From the NCBI RefSeq assembly GCF_003325355.1, contig NZ_CP030854.1, positions 1 to 57,835 of the forward strand: a stretch of 57,835 bases of DNA. The letters run 5' to 3'. A program made the position numbers and the translations under genes. Below the pieces are notes generated by a model. It was not told the DNA's origin. It made no database searches and saw nothing but the letters and a program-made list of their open reading frames with translations. Origin of the DNA: Runella rosea (lineage in GTDB: Bacteria > Bacteroidota > Bacteroidia > Cytophagales > Spirosomataceae). This document shows, piece after piece, positions 1 to 9,494 of this stretch (position 1 is its first letter; every line of letters starts with the position of its first letter).

Positions 1-1690
1 TTTTGTTGGTAAAATTATCTTTGTACGTCAGCAAAAAGTCAGTGTTCAATTCATAACTGAAAACGTTTTGCTCTCTGAACATTCCTCGCGGGTACTTGGT
101 CATGCTGAAGGGGCGTTGCTGTGATCGGTATTCAAACGACATATCTACGCCCGTCCTCACCATCAATTCCAGTTTTTTTGAAAGCTCATAATTGGCTGAA
201 ATTGTCCCGATTAGCCCGTGTTTATTCAATTTGTTCAACATCTCGTACATATCCAAATAAGGATTGTCGGGACCTGGATTGAACGGATTGCGTTGCTGTA
301 TTCCTTCTAAACCTGGCTGCCAGTAGGGTTTGTACCATTCAGGTTTGACATTAGGTGCAGGACCAATAATCACAAAATACATCAATGATTGATTGTTGTA
401 GCCTGCTGCTGGCAGGTTATCGCTTCGTTTATTGGTGTAATTGGCTTTCCCCATGATTTTCAGCTTGCTCGACAACTGCTGATTTACCGATAAAGCCGCG
501 TTGATGCGCTCAAAACCCGTATTAGGAACAATCCACTCGTTTTTGAGGTGCGTAAACGAAAACCGCGCCGAGCCTTTTTCGGTACCGCCTTCGAGTGAAA
601 GGCTGTTTGAAAAGGTGCGACCCGTTTGGAAATAGCCCGAAATATAGTCTTTATGCGGCACCCAGGGTGTGCGTTCGGTAGGTCGGCCATCGGGCGCGTC
701 GGGATTATATTGAAAGTACGATTGTCCGTTAAATTTGGGCCCCCACGCCCGACCTGCCGCTGCTGTGGTGCTTGTGTTGATACCGTCAGCACTGTTTAAA
801 TAAGAATAATACGCATCGGTACGCCCCTCTCCGTATTCAAATTGATAATCAGGCCAGCGGTTGACCTGCTCAATATTAAAATTGGTATTGAATGTTACTC
901 CAATTCCCCGGTCTTTTCGTGCCCCTGTTTTGGTGGTAATGATGAGCGCTCCGCCCGCCGCCCGGCTTCCGTAAAGTGCCGTAGCACCTGGGCCTTTCAA
1001 CACCGTTACTTTTTCAATATCATCGGGATTTAAGTCAGAAACGGTAGAACCGTAGTCAATCGGGCTGTCTGCCGAAAGGTGTGAATTGAATCCTGTACTC
1101 GTGATTTTGCTGCTGATGGGTACACCATCCACGACGATAAGGGCTTGGTTGTTTTCCAAATTGAGCGACGATTCTCCGCGTAGCGTAATTCTCGACGAAC
1201 CCATTGGTCCACCGCCAACCCCTTGAATGTTGAGGCCCGCTACTTTTCCCGAAAGGGTATTTACCCAGTTGTTGGATTTGGCATCTACCACGGCGTTGGC
1301 GTTGATGGTTTGTGCCGCAAATCCCAGCGATTTTTCTTCACGTTTGATGCCCAAGGCCGTAACAACCACCTCACTGAGCATTTTGGTGTCTTCCTGCAAC
1401 ACAATATCTATGGTGCTGCGGTTGCCAACTTTTATTTCTTGCAATACGAAACCAATGGCGGAGAAGGTAAGCAGAGAAGTGTTGGAAACAGAATTGATTT
1501 TGTAAACACCATTTGCATCCGTAGTAGTACCCGTGTTTGTCCCTTTGACGAGGACGTTTACACCTGGAATGGCTTCTCCGGTTACGGAAGTAATCTTACC
1601 CGTAACTATGTTGGACTGAGCTAACGTACTCAGTGTAATAAACCAACCAAACAGAAGAAGTAATCCACTTTGAAGTAGATTTTTTTTCAT
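1..1690 (-). CDS. SusC/RagA-family TonB-dependent receptor, N-terminal part (runs off left edge)
   Basis: The minus-strand frame is open from an ATG at 1690 to the window edge, about 563 codons. It starts with a signal peptide (MKKNLLQSG, hydrophobic run, cleavage near LAQSN), then a carboxypeptidase-regulatory-like domain (GKITSVTGEAIPGVNV) and a TonB plug domain with the typical SusC stretch TALYGSRAAGGALIITTK. Proteins of this family are outer-membrane barrels that import glycans or other oligomers with a SusD lipoprotein, using TonB energy. The usual length is about 1000 residues, so the C-terminal barrel and any SusD partner lie outside the window. The 5' leader carries a hairpin described separately. 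The family is certain; the substrate cannot be read from sequence. It is a different paralogue from the SusC gene at 5261-8572. Confidence 0.93.
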   Translation of the reverse strand, partial: MKKNLLQSGLLLLFGWFITLSTLAQSNIVTGKITSVTGEAIPGVNVLVKGTNTGTTTDANGVYKINSVSNTSLLTFSAIGFVLQEIKVGNRSTIDIVLQEDTKMLSEVVVTALGIKREEKSLGFAAQTINANAVVDAKSNNWVNTLSGKVAGLNIQGVGGGPMGSSRITLRGESSLNLENNQALIVVDGVPISSKITSTGFNSHLSADSPIDYGSTVSDLNPDDIEKVTVLKGPGATALYGSRAAGGALIITTKTGARKDRGIGVTFNTNFNIEQVNRWPDYQFEYGEGRTDAYYSYLNSADGINTSTTAAAGRAWGPKFNGQSYFQYNPDAPDGRPTERTPWVPHKDYISGYFQTGRTFSNSLSLEGGTEKGSARFSFTHLKNEWIVPNTGFERINAALSVNQQLSSKLKIMGKANYTNKRSDNLPAAGYNNQSLMYFVIIGPAPNVKPEWYKPYWQPGLEGIQQRNPFNPGPDNPYLDMYEMLNKLNKHGLIGTISANYELSKKLELMVRTGVDMSFEYRSQQRPFSMTKYPRGMFREQNVFSYELNTDFLLTYKDNFTNK

Positions 1691-1999
1691 AATTTAACGA
1701 CGTTTTTAGTGACTTGAAAGAAAGCTGAAGACAATTCAAGTCGTAGCCGTTCCAGCGGCTGCGACTTTTTTATTGGGGATAACCCATCTGCAAAACTACG
1801 ATGAAGTTATAGGTTGTATATTATCAGGATTTTAAGTGTTTGTTATGTTTTTGAAACTTATAATCAACAAACTAAAATTTTGATAATGAACAACTTGACA
1901 CTTTTTGCATCTTATTTATGAAGAAACCTTGGTTATTTTTCAAAACCCTGTTCAGGAACAACTCAAAAACTACATTGGCGGGTATATTGATTAATGTAT
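1691..1999. other. Intergenic leader of the SusC gene
   Basis: No gene was recognised here. It must hold the promoter and 5' leader of the minus-strand SusC gene that starts at 1690. Apart from the hairpin at 1738-1773 I see only AT-rich sequence. A plus-strand reading frame from about 1918 overlaps the antisense of the ATP-grasp gene and looks like a shadow. Confidence 0.5.
1738..1773 (+). terminator. Intrinsic-terminator-like hairpin, plus strand, inside the SusC leader
   Basis: A 12-bp stem with one T-G mismatch/wobble (arms 1738-1749 and 1756-1767, loop TTCCAG) is followed on the plus strand by six T residues. On the minus strand the same stem lacks a downstream T-run. It therefore looks like the end of a plus-strand transcript, although no plus-strand gene precedes it. 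Confidence 0.5.
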
Positions 2000-2932
2000 T
2001 CAGTCGGGCTGTTGCACCAACTGCCGCTCGTACCAAATCAATGCGCTTTTTATGGTTCGTTCAATCAACTCCCTTAGTTGTATTCTATGATGATTGGCGA
2101 GGGCAGGCAAGTAGCTACGTTGAGGGTCTAAGTTTGGCATTGTATTAATGTCAAGTATATAGACCTCGTCATTAGCTATTCGAATATCTGTACGTGACAT
2201 TCCTTTGATTTCCAAAAGTTTATGTAGTTCTAACACTCCTTCTGTCATCATGTCATAAAGATGTTCATCCAATTGGGGCTGAAAATCTTTGTAGGTAGGT
2301 CCGTAGTTTTGACCTGCTACATAGATAGCTCTACCATCGTTAGGGATAATTTCTAATGGCGGAAGGCATTCAGGGTTTAGTCCATTTTTATCAGGAATTA
2401 CCGCAACTGTAAACTCACGGCCTTCAATATAAGGCTGAATAATGTAGGATTCTAAGCTGTTTAATTGCTGACTAGGAATGTTATCTTTTTTAAAAAATAG
2501 CATGTTACGGTGTAGGCTACCGTAGCGATGCTTGGCAATAAAGGTTGTAGTAGAAGAAAATTCAAACAATTCGTTAGGCAATAAAATACGAGGGGTATTT
2601 ACTCCTACTTGCATACACATGTCTGGTAAAAGGGCCTTATCCATGGCCAAAAGTTGGGTCGAATAAGAGCTTGCGGTGTGTTTAATCCCATGCCAGTCAA
2701 GCCAACGAACCACCTCTACTTGATCAGCTACACCATACCCATAACATACGTTGAAAATAAGGTCAAACTGACGTAAAAAATCGGCAAACTCGGCGGTGAA
2801 GCCCACAAAATGTGTTACAAAAGTTTGGACATTATCAGGGGTTGCTTGAATGAGGGAAGCAATGGTGGCAGCATTGATATTTTCGCGCCAAGGGGTAAAA
2901 TCTGAGTCCGAATACAGATAAAGTAGTTTCAT
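2000..2932 (-). CDS. ATP-grasp ligase, D-alanine--D-alanine ligase-like
   Basis: A 310-residue protein with the layout of the D-Ala-D-Ala ligase branch of the ATP-grasp superfamily. It has an N-terminal pre-ATP-grasp part (FDLIFNVCYG), the central ATP-grasp region (FIAKHRYGS, then YIIQPYIEGREF) and the C-terminal metal/ATP motif (EVYILDINTMPNLDP). Family members join a carboxylate to an amine through an acyl phosphate, using ATP. The sequence is more divergent than a housekeeping Ddl, so it may make a dipeptide or a peptide-like product rather than peptidoglycan precursor. No signal peptide is visible, so it should be cytoplasmic. The start ATG at 2932 is the first in frame. The gene stands alone, separated from both neighbours by about 300 bases. 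Confidence 0.8.
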   Translation of the reverse strand: MKLLYLYSDSDFTPWRENINAATIASLIQATPDNVQTFVTHFVGFTAEFADFLRQFDLIFNVCYGYGVADQVEVVRWLDWHGIKHTASSYSTQLLAMDKALLPDMCMQVGVNTPRILLPNELFEFSSTTTFIAKHRYGSLHRNMLFFKKDNIPSQQLNSLESYIIQPYIEGREFTVAVIPDKNGLNPECLPPLEIIPNDGRAIYVAGQNYGPTYKDFQPQLDEHLYDMMTEGVLELHKLLEIKGMSRTDIRIANDEVYILDINTMPNLDPQRSYLPALANHHRIQLRELIERTIKSALIWYERQLVQQPD

Positions 2933-3227
2933 CGCAGAGGGATGGTTTAATTCTGCGAATGTAGGGTTTTGACCTCCTATATTATGTTAAGGGAAAGTCA
3001 ATAAATTATTATGTTACATAAAGAAAAATTTAATATAAAGTAATTGATTATCAATAGTATAAATAACGTTAAGTTACCGTCATAATCACTTTGAGCCGAT
3101 GGTGGAAAATAAAGAAAAAGCGTTGTTTTTTACAGTCTGTTGTTCCAGTTTTTTGTCGCCTTTCCAATGAAAAACTTAACACAAATACAACATTAGGCCA
3201 TTGTTTTATAAAAAAAATACCTATCTA
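2933..3227. other. AT-rich intergenic region between divergent genes
   Basis: No reading frame or RNA gene was recognised. The stretch separates the minus-strand ATP-grasp gene from the plus-strand basic protein gene and should hold both promoters. Confidence 0.5.
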
Positions 3228-3255
3228 TTTGTGAATTTTTTTAATTGTACATTTT
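3228..3255 (+). promoter_or_regulatory. Possible Bacteroidota-type promoter for the basic protein gene
   Basis: TTTG at 3228-3231 and TACATTTT at 3248-3255 resemble the -33 (TTTG) and -7 (TAnnTTTG) elements of Bacteroidota, with one mismatch in the -7 box and a rather short 16-nt spacing. The ATG at 3275 lies 20 nt downstream. This is a weak call. Confidence 0.3.
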
Positions 3256-3274
3256 TCTAATTATTCAACCCAAA

Positions 3275-3565
3275 ATGAAATCAAAAATAAAGGCTCAAGC
3301 GAGCGAAATTGCAAAAAAAATTGCTGATGTAATGATAGAGGAGGCAACTTCCAAAAAAATAAAAAAAGCGGTCAATAAAACCTCTGAAAAGTTGGCGAAG
3401 AGGATTGTGAAAATTAAACAGAAAGAAGCCAAAGAGAAAGACAAGGTAGAAAAGAAAGCCGAAAAAAAGGTATTAAAAGCTGCTAAGAAAGTGTCCCAAG
3501 AAAAAAAAGTCAAGAAGGTAGCTAAAGTTTCGAAAAAGAACGAAGATGCTACCCCTATAGCTTAA
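3275..3565 (+). CDS. Small lysine-rich, histone-H1-like basic protein
   Basis: A 96-residue protein, more than one third lysine, with many KK, KKA and EKK blocks (for example EKKAEKKVLKAAKK) and almost no aromatic residues. It is predicted to be helical and strongly basic. Proteins of this composition occur in Bacteroidota and Chlamydiae as histone-H1-like or nucleoid-associated proteins, so DNA or RNA binding is a reasonable inference, but no defined domain is visible. I prefer ATG 3275 (MKSKIKAQ) over the upstream in-frame TTG at 3245, because the extra ten residues (YIFLIIQPK) are unlike the rest. The gene is followed by a terminator at 3628-3664. There is no operon partner. Confidence 0.6.
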   Translation: MKSKIKAQASEIAKKIADVMIEEATSKKIKKAVNKTSEKLAKRIVKIKQKEAKEKDKVEKKAEKKVLKAAKKVSQEKKVKKVAKVSKKNEDATPIA

Positions 3566-3627
3566 TACTTATAAAACTTTTCTATTGTACCTCCACTCAA
3601 ACAGATAACTTCAATACGTGTTTATAC

Positions 3628-3664
3628 AAAAACGGCAACCATACTGAAATGGTTGCCGTTTTTT
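3628..3664. terminator. Strong bidirectional intrinsic terminator
   Basis: Perfect inverted repeat: AACGGCAACCAT at 3631-3642, loop ACTGAA, complementary arm 3649-3660, with A-run before and T-run after, so it works on both strands. It sits between the convergent basic protein gene (plus) and the SusD gene (minus). Confidence 0.9.
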
Positions 3665-3699
3665 AAACTAACTCTCCTTGATGCTATAAAACTGATTCA

Positions 3700-5232
3700 C
3701 TAGTACCCTTCATTTTGGTACATTTTTACGGGGTCAAGCTTGAACTCATCGAACGGAATGGGATAGTAATAGTCTTTGAGACCAAAATTAGAAATCTTGG
3801 CCGCGCCAAAATCCGCTTGTAACTTGGTGCCCATGTAAGTTACTAACTCAGCAGGTGTAAAAAAGCGCAGCAAGTCGAACCAACGGTGGTTTTCGAACGC
3901 CAGTTCGATGCGGCGCTCGTGCAAAATGGCCATTTTAAGCGTAGGGAACTTGGCTTTGTAAGCGGGGGCCTCTTTCGCTACTTCATACAAAGGCATCTTC
4001 GCCCGCTCGCGTACCTGATTCAGAAAGCCGATAGCGGCCGCATCATTACCCAAATACAGATTCACTTCCGCTAACATTAAAATTACGTCGGCGTAACGCA
4101 TTAAAATCCAATCATTTCCGCCGTATCCATTGGCTCCTGCCGCAGCGCTTACATCGCGATATTTGGTAATAAAATAATCTTTTACGTTGGCCGCATTGGC
4201 GTATTTAATGGAAAAATCTTTACGTAAATCACCCTCTTCGTATTCTTTTACTAAATCAGGGGTTACGTTACCTCCAGTTCCAGTAGTGGTTCGCAAGGAA
4301 TTGATATTTTCTCCCTGCGCCTGAGTGCTTACGGCGATGTTTGAGGCATAATTAATGTCTCCCTGCTTATACACGATTTGAAAGATAATTTCAGGATTCG
4401 TTGATTTTTTGGCAACATCAAACACATCGGTATAGGCAATTTCTTTCAACAGGCCGAAAGTACGTTTCTCATACGCACCAGTCAGGTAAGTCTTTGCCTG
4501 ATTGAGGTTAGTTGTACGGTTGGCGGCATCCAAAGTGGTGGCCATCGTCAAGTATACCTGCCCCAAAAGTGCCATCCCTGCAACTTTAGACACGCGTCCT
4601 TTATTAGCAACAGGCTGGTGGTCAGGCAATGAACTATTGACCACGTCGGTCAGGTCAGCTACAATCTGTGCATATACTTTGTCTTTTTTCTCCCGGGCGG
4701 TGTTGGCTTTTACCTCATCACTTGAGCTTAAAGGCTTGATCACCAACGGCACATCGCCCCATTTACGTACCAAATGGAAGTACACCAATGCCCGAATAAA
4801 CTTGGCTTCTGCCTGGTATTGTGCTTTAGTGGTGGCGTTTGAAAACGTTACTTTCTCAATCCCATCCAACACTAAGTTGGTCCGCGTGATGATTTGGTAC
4901 AACGCCAACCAGTGGGTTTTTAGGTAGGTATTGCTCGGCAGCAACGAGAAATCGTTGAACTGAAACGGCTCACCTGCGTTGGATTGATTGTCGTTTCTGC
5001 CCGTATTGTCGGAGCGTTCTTCTGAATACAACATACTTCCTTCGGCAAGGCCGTTGTTGTTGCGCAGGGCTTGATACGCGCCGTTAACCGCTAATAAAAC
5101 GTCATTTTCATTTTTAAAATAATTGGAGGTAGCCACCGAATTGGGGTCAGTTTCTACCAAAAAATTGTCATTGCATGACATCGCTCCGAGCGTTAGGCAA
5201 AGACAAAGAATGCTGTTACGTATAGTTTTCAT
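3700..5232 (-). CDS. SusD/RagB-family nutrient-binding outer-membrane lipoprotein
   Basis: A 510-residue SusD-like lipoprotein. The start at 5232 (MKTIRNSIL) gives a clean lipoprotein signal with lipobox LGAMSC. The upstream in-frame ATG at 5253 would add seven residues before the signal. The N-terminal SusD-like part (FLVETDPNSVATSNYF) and the C-terminal part (LHERRIELAFENHRWFDLLRF and PIPFDEF) match the family. SusD proteins cap the SusC barrel on the cell surface and bind the substrate before import. The SusC gene ends 28 bases upstream of this start on the same strand, so the two form one unit, closed by the terminator at 3628-3664. The substrate is unknown. Confidence 0.95.
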   Translation of the reverse strand: MKTIRNSILCLCLTLGAMSCNDNFLVETDPNSVATSNYFKNENDVLLAVNGAYQALRNNNGLAEGSMLYSEERSDNTGRNDNQSNAGEPFQFNDFSLLPSNTYLKTHWLALYQIITRTNLVLDGIEKVTFSNATTKAQYQAEAKFIRALVYFHLVRKWGDVPLVIKPLSSSDEVKANTAREKKDKVYAQIVADLTDVVNSSLPDHQPVANKGRVSKVAGMALLGQVYLTMATTLDAANRTTNLNQAKTYLTGAYEKRTFGLLKEIAYTDVFDVAKKSTNPEIIFQIVYKQGDINYASNIAVSTQAQGENINSLRTTTGTGGNVTPDLVKEYEEGDLRKDFSIKYANAANVKDYFITKYRDVSAAAGANGYGGNDWILMRYADVILMLAEVNLYLGNDAAAIGFLNQVRERAKMPLYEVAKEAPAYKAKFPTLKMAILHERRIELAFENHRWFDLLRFFTPAELVTYMGTKLQADFGAAKISNFGLKDYYYPIPFDEFKLDPVKMYQNEGY

Positions 5233-5260
5233 AATTAATTTCGGTTGAATCAAACGTGTG

Positions 5261-8200
5261 CTAGAAAGTCAATTTTGCCCCAATGTTGTAGGCACGTGCC
5301 AATGGATACATACCATAATCTACCCCAGGCGTTAGGTTGGCTCCGCCATTGTAATCTACTTCAGGATTGTAGCCTTTGTACTTCGTCATTGTAAAAGCGT
5401 TATTGACGTTGGCATACACGCGCAGTCCTTCCACTTTCCATTTACCAAGCCATTTTGTCGGTAAATTATAACCCAACGAAAGGTTGGTACAACGGAAGAA
5501 AGAGCCGCTCTGCAAATAGAATGTTGACAGACGAGTGCTGTTGCTTTGGGTACCTCCACGAGCTGCGCGGTATACAAGTCCATTGCCTGGTTCGGCTTCT
5601 GAACGATACCGATTGATTACGTCAACATATTGATTACCTGAGGCTTCCATATTATAGACATAATAATCCTGTCCGTCTAATACCTGATTGCCATATACGC
5701 CGTTGAACGCTGCCCCTAAATCAAAATCGCGGTAACTTGCATTGAGCGAAAAGCCGTAGGTAAACTTAGGATAAGGCGTACCAATGACCTGTTTGTCGGC
5801 ATCATTCACGACCCCATCTTTGTTTACATCTTCAAAAATCAAATCACCAGGGCGGAGCGGATTGCTCGAAGCGGTTGAACGTGCAGGTCCTTTTAACACG
5901 TAACCCGCTGGGAATGACTGCTTAGAAGCGTTGTAGTTGGCGTTATCAACCGCAATATTTTCCATGTCTTTTTCCCGCACCATTCCAATCACTTTGAATC
6001 CGTAGAACATTCCGATGGGCTGCCCTTCTTGGGTAATGTGGGTCAGGTAAGAGCGCTCGGCACCGTTGGTAATGATGGTATTGGCACCTCCCATGTTGAG
6101 GACTTTGTTGCGGTTGAACGAAATATTTCCGCTCAGGTTCAACTTAAATTCTTTGGTCGAAACCAATCGGCCGTCTATCTGCAACTCGACGCCTTTGTTC
6201 TGCACTTTTGAATCGCGCAGGTTGGTCAGGATGGTGGAAGTTCCTGAAATGGCCGATACCGGTTGATTGAATAGCAAATTATATGAATTACTGAGATAGG
6301 CATTAAAAATGAATGAAAGCCGATTGCGCAATAATCCAACATCAAGTCCTACATTGTATTGTGAAGTAGATTCCCAACCCAAACGTTGATCTTTGATGGG
6401 CCCCGCCCAAACGGCCGTATTAATGGTTCCGTTGCCGAAAACAGTTCCGCTTGGGTTAGCCATGGTTTGCAGATAATTGTAATTACCGATGTTATAATTA
6501 CCCGTCAAACCCCAGCTTGCCCGCAGTTTGAGCGTTGAAGCTTCCCCTAACATATTGTTATAGAATGATTCTTCGGAAATATTCCACCCAGCCGATACGG
6601 ATGGGAAAGCCCCCCAACGGTTCAAGGGTCCGAAACGAGAAGATCCGTCACGACGGAAAGCCGCCGTGATGTAATAGCGACTCGCGAAACGGTATTCGGC
6701 CCGTGCCAAGTACGACAACAGCGTTTCTTCTACTTTGCCAGTTCCACCATTCAAGAAAAAATTGGCTGGGTCAGCGCCTTTGGCTGTAATTTCTTGAATC
6801 AGGTCATTCTGAAATCCTTGCGCCGACACACTAATCAGGTCGCTGTTGTATTTTTGAGCGGTATAGCCCGCTAATAAATTAATACCATGTTCGCCGAATT
6901 GCTTGGTATAGTTGGCCGTAAACTCCCCCAAAAGGTTGGTAGTTGCCAGTGTTTGGGCGGTGGCTCTGGCCGCAGCGTAAGATTGCGTAGAATACGGCGG
7001 ATTGTTGCCACTGCTCAGGCTCGTGGGCAAATAGTACTCGTATTTCTCGTTGTACGTTTGCAAACCGATATTAGCTTTGGCCGACAGTCCTGGCAAAAGT
7101 TCATAAGTAAGATTTCCGTTGTAATTAGCCCGCAATCCGCGACGGTTGATATTGGTTTCCAACGCCAAAGCCACGGGATTTTCAACGGTCTGATAGCCAA
7201 ACGTTGGCTGTTGGGCGGCTACCTGATTTTTCAATAACACGCCATTGTCGTCGTATGCTCTGAAAGTAGGCGGATAGATCAACGCACCTAATACAACTCC
7301 TTGATTAAAACGGCCTTCTTGTACTTCACGTCCGTTGGTGGAAGTGACAAAAATACTTGCCCCTACTTTGAGTTTCTCGGTCAGGTCTCCGTCAACATTC
7401 ACCCTAAAATTCAGCCGTTCCTGTTTGGTAGCGACGATGATTCCCTGTTGATTTTGATACCCCAAACTTACCAAATAGCGTCCGCCTTTGTTACCGCCCG
7501 AAAACGTCAGATTGTGGCGACTCACGGGTGCATTACGGTACAATTCATTTTGCCAATCTGTATTGTATTTAGGCGCAATCAACTTCTGATTGGCAAAGTC
7601 GTAAATATCCGTTGGAATGCTCACAGCGCTGGCATTACCTACTTTAGAGACTCGTGTAGCGTTATCATCTGAGTACATAGAGTTGTTCCATGTCTTCCCT
7701 GAATTTTCGTACAAATCGCGGTAGGTATTGTTGCGGGCGTCAATCAATAATTGTGCAAACTGCTCTGAATTAAGCAATTTTACTTTCTTTGCCAATTGAT
7801 GTACACCATATTGATAGTCATATTCCATTTTACCATTACCCTCTTTGCCGCGTTTGGTAGTGATAATGACGACCCCGCCCGAAGCGCGTGAACCATAAAT
7901 GGCTGCCGAAGCCGCATCTTTCAGAATGTCAATGCTTTCGATGTCGTTGGGGTTGATGAAAACATCGTTTCCAGCAGGAAAACCGTCAATGACGTACAAC
8001 GGGTCTGAGCTAGCATTAATGGACCCAATCCCGCGCACCCTGATTTTGGTGCTAACATAGGGAGCACCACTTACCTGCGACACTTGCACCCCAGCCAGTT
8101 TTCCTACCAATGCCTGTCCGAGCGTTGGAGCTGCGAGGTTCAATTCGCGGGCTTTTACGTTTGAGATCGCCCCCGTTACGTCGCTTTTACGCAGGATTTG

Positions 8201-8572
8201 ATAACCCACTGCTACCACCTCATTGAGCATATTTATATCTTCTTTGAGTTTAATAGTCAAGGACGTTTGACCATTAATAACCACTTCCTGAGGGACAAAT
8301 CCGACCGACGAAATGACCAATACCGCTTCTGTTGATACGTCAAGAGAAAACTTTCCTTGCTCGTCAGATACCGTTCCCTTGCGGGTTTGTTTTTCCACAA
8401 TGCTTACGCCTGGCAACGGTTGATTTGCCTCGTCGGTAATGATCCCTGTTACTTTGATTGCCTGTTGGAGCTTGGTGGCTGATGCAGGGAATTGATGCAG
8501 AAAGGTCAATCCCAAAAACAAAATGCAAAAGCACATCCAACTTTTGGTTGGTGTTTTGTAGATGTTCATCAC
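5261..8572 (-). CDS. SusC/RagA-family TonB-dependent outer-membrane receptor
   Basis: A 1103-residue full-length receptor. It has a signal peptide ending near FPASATK, a carboxypeptidase-regulatory-like domain (VTGIITDEANQPLPGVSI), then the plug with SusC hallmarks (RVRGIGSINASSDPLYVIDG and AAIYGSRASGGVVIITTKRG), and a long beta-barrel ending in aromatic-rich strands (YNIGAKLTF). It imports an oligomeric substrate across the outer membrane with the SusD protein encoded just downstream. The propeller-like gene lies 58 bases upstream on the same strand, so 9494-3700 is probably one operon. No sulfatase, glycosidase or sigma/anti-sigma pair is adjacent, so the substrate cannot be guessed. Confidence 0.96.
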   Translation of the reverse strand: MMNIYKTPTKSWMCFCILFLGLTFLHQFPASATKLQQAIKVTGIITDEANQPLPGVSIVEKQTRKGTVSDEQGKFSLDVSTEAVLVISSVGFVPQEVVINGQTSLTIKLKEDINMLNEVVAVGYQILRKSDVTGAISNVKARELNLAAPTLGQALVGKLAGVQVSQVSGAPYVSTKIRVRGIGSINASSDPLYVIDGFPAGNDVFINPNDIESIDILKDAASAAIYGSRASGGVVIITTKRGKEGNGKMEYDYQYGVHQLAKKVKLLNSEQFAQLLIDARNNTYRDLYENSGKTWNNSMYSDDNATRVSKVGNASAVSIPTDIYDFANQKLIAPKYNTDWQNELYRNAPVSRHNLTFSGGNKGGRYLVSLGYQNQQGIIVATKQERLNFRVNVDGDLTEKLKVGASIFVTSTNGREVQEGRFNQGVVLGALIYPPTFRAYDDNGVLLKNQVAAQQPTFGYQTVENPVALALETNINRRGLRANYNGNLTYELLPGLSAKANIGLQTYNEKYEYYLPTSLSSGNNPPYSTQSYAAARATAQTLATTNLLGEFTANYTKQFGEHGINLLAGYTAQKYNSDLISVSAQGFQNDLIQEITAKGADPANFFLNGGTGKVEETLLSYLARAEYRFASRYYITAAFRRDGSSRFGPLNRWGAFPSVSAGWNISEESFYNNMLGEASTLKLRASWGLTGNYNIGNYNYLQTMANPSGTVFGNGTINTAVWAGPIKDQRLGWESTSQYNVGLDVGLLRNRLSFIFNAYLSNSYNLLFNQPVSAISGTSTILTNLRDSKVQNKGVELQIDGRLVSTKEFKLNLSGNISFNRNKVLNMGGANTIITNGAERSYLTHITQEGQPIGMFYGFKVIGMVREKDMENIAVDNANYNASKQSFPAGYVLKGPARSTASSNPLRPGDLIFEDVNKDGVVNDADKQVIGTPYPKFTYGFSLNASYRDFDLGAAFNGVYGNQVLDGQDYYVYNMEASGNQYVDVINRYRSEAEPGNGLVYRAARGGTQSNSTRLSTFYLQSGSFFRCTNLSLGYNLPTKWLGKWKVEGLRVYANVNNAFTMTKYKGYNPEVDYNGGANLTPGVDYGMYPLARAYNIGAKLTF

Positions 8573-8630
8573 TAATAAATTAGGTGTTTAATTGGTTTGC
8601 CGAAAAGGGCGCCGGCAAATACGCCTTTTG

Positions 8631-9494
8631 TTATTTTACCGTTACCAAATGCACATTCTGATGGCGCGAAGAAGTAACGGCCATCCCCGTTGAAGAGCCC
8701 TCTAGAAGCGTAAAACCTTCCAACTCGTCGGATTTATCAATATCTACTACGTTCAATACTTGTTGTTGCCCCGATGCAACGGATTTTTTCAAATCGATAA
8801 ACGTAAATCGCCATTTGCGACCTTCGATTTGGTTTTGAATCAATACCAAAATGCCCTTAGACGGAATCCAGTGCAGGTTTTGAACCCAAGCCGAGCAGCT
8901 AAACTTTTTGAATAACACGCCTGCTTCGCTTGTCTTTTTGGCTTTACTGAGGATTTGGGGGTCATAGAGACGAACTTCGTTGGATTTTGGGCCATAATCT
9001 GCCGTGGCTACGTACCATTTGCCTTCGTATTGTACGTATTCAGGACGTGTTCCCTGAATACATATATCGTCTTCAATCACGTTGAGCAAATTTCCATCGA
9101 GTGTTTTGGTGCGTTGTAACCCTTCCCAATCAACGGCATAAATCACTGCTTTCCACTGCGTTCCTTCTGGATTGAGACGAATACTGTTTCCGACAAATGT
9201 GTGTTTGGACCCATTGTGAGCGATACCTGTGGGATGATTGATGACATCTTGACCGTTTTGGGTAAGCTTGATTTCCTGCCCGGTATAAATAAGCTGATTG
9301 GAATTGAGCGCATAGGTACGAATCATCCCCACTTCACGGTCACCGTAGAGATAGACCTTTCCTAGTAGATAACTGACTCCCTGACAGGCACCTAAAGAGT
9401 CAATGGTGGTTGATGCAACGATTTTTACTTCCATGTCTGCCGTTCCTAAAAACAAAACAGCCATGGCGCTAACGATGGTGATTACTATTTTCAC
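8631..9494 (-). CDS. Exported protein, probable beta-propeller-like
   Basis: A 287-residue protein with an N-terminal signal peptide (MKIVITIVSAMAVLFLGTA). The body is a series of short beta-rich segments with repeated G-x-YV/WYVAT and HPTGIAH patterns, like six-bladed propeller (SMP-30/NHL-like) domains. I do not recognise a catalytic motif, so no enzymatic role is assigned. It is the first gene of the SusC/SusD operon and is probably periplasmic or surface exposed, handling or sensing the same substrate. The start ATG at 9494 gives a normal signal peptide. Confidence 0.65.
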   Translation of the reverse strand: MKIVITIVSAMAVLFLGTADMEVKIVASTTIDSLGACQGVSYLLGKVYLYGDREVGMIRTYALNSNQLIYTGQEIKLTQNGQDVINHPTGIAHNGSKHTFVGNSIRLNPEGTQWKAVIYAVDWEGLQRTKTLDGNLLNVIEDDICIQGTRPEYVQYEGKWYVATADYGPKSNEVRLYDPQILSKAKKTSEAGVLFKKFSCSAWVQNLHWIPSKGILVLIQNQIEGRKWRFTFIDLKKSVASGQQQVLNVVDIDKSDELEGFTLLEGSSTGMAVTSSRHQNVHLVTVK

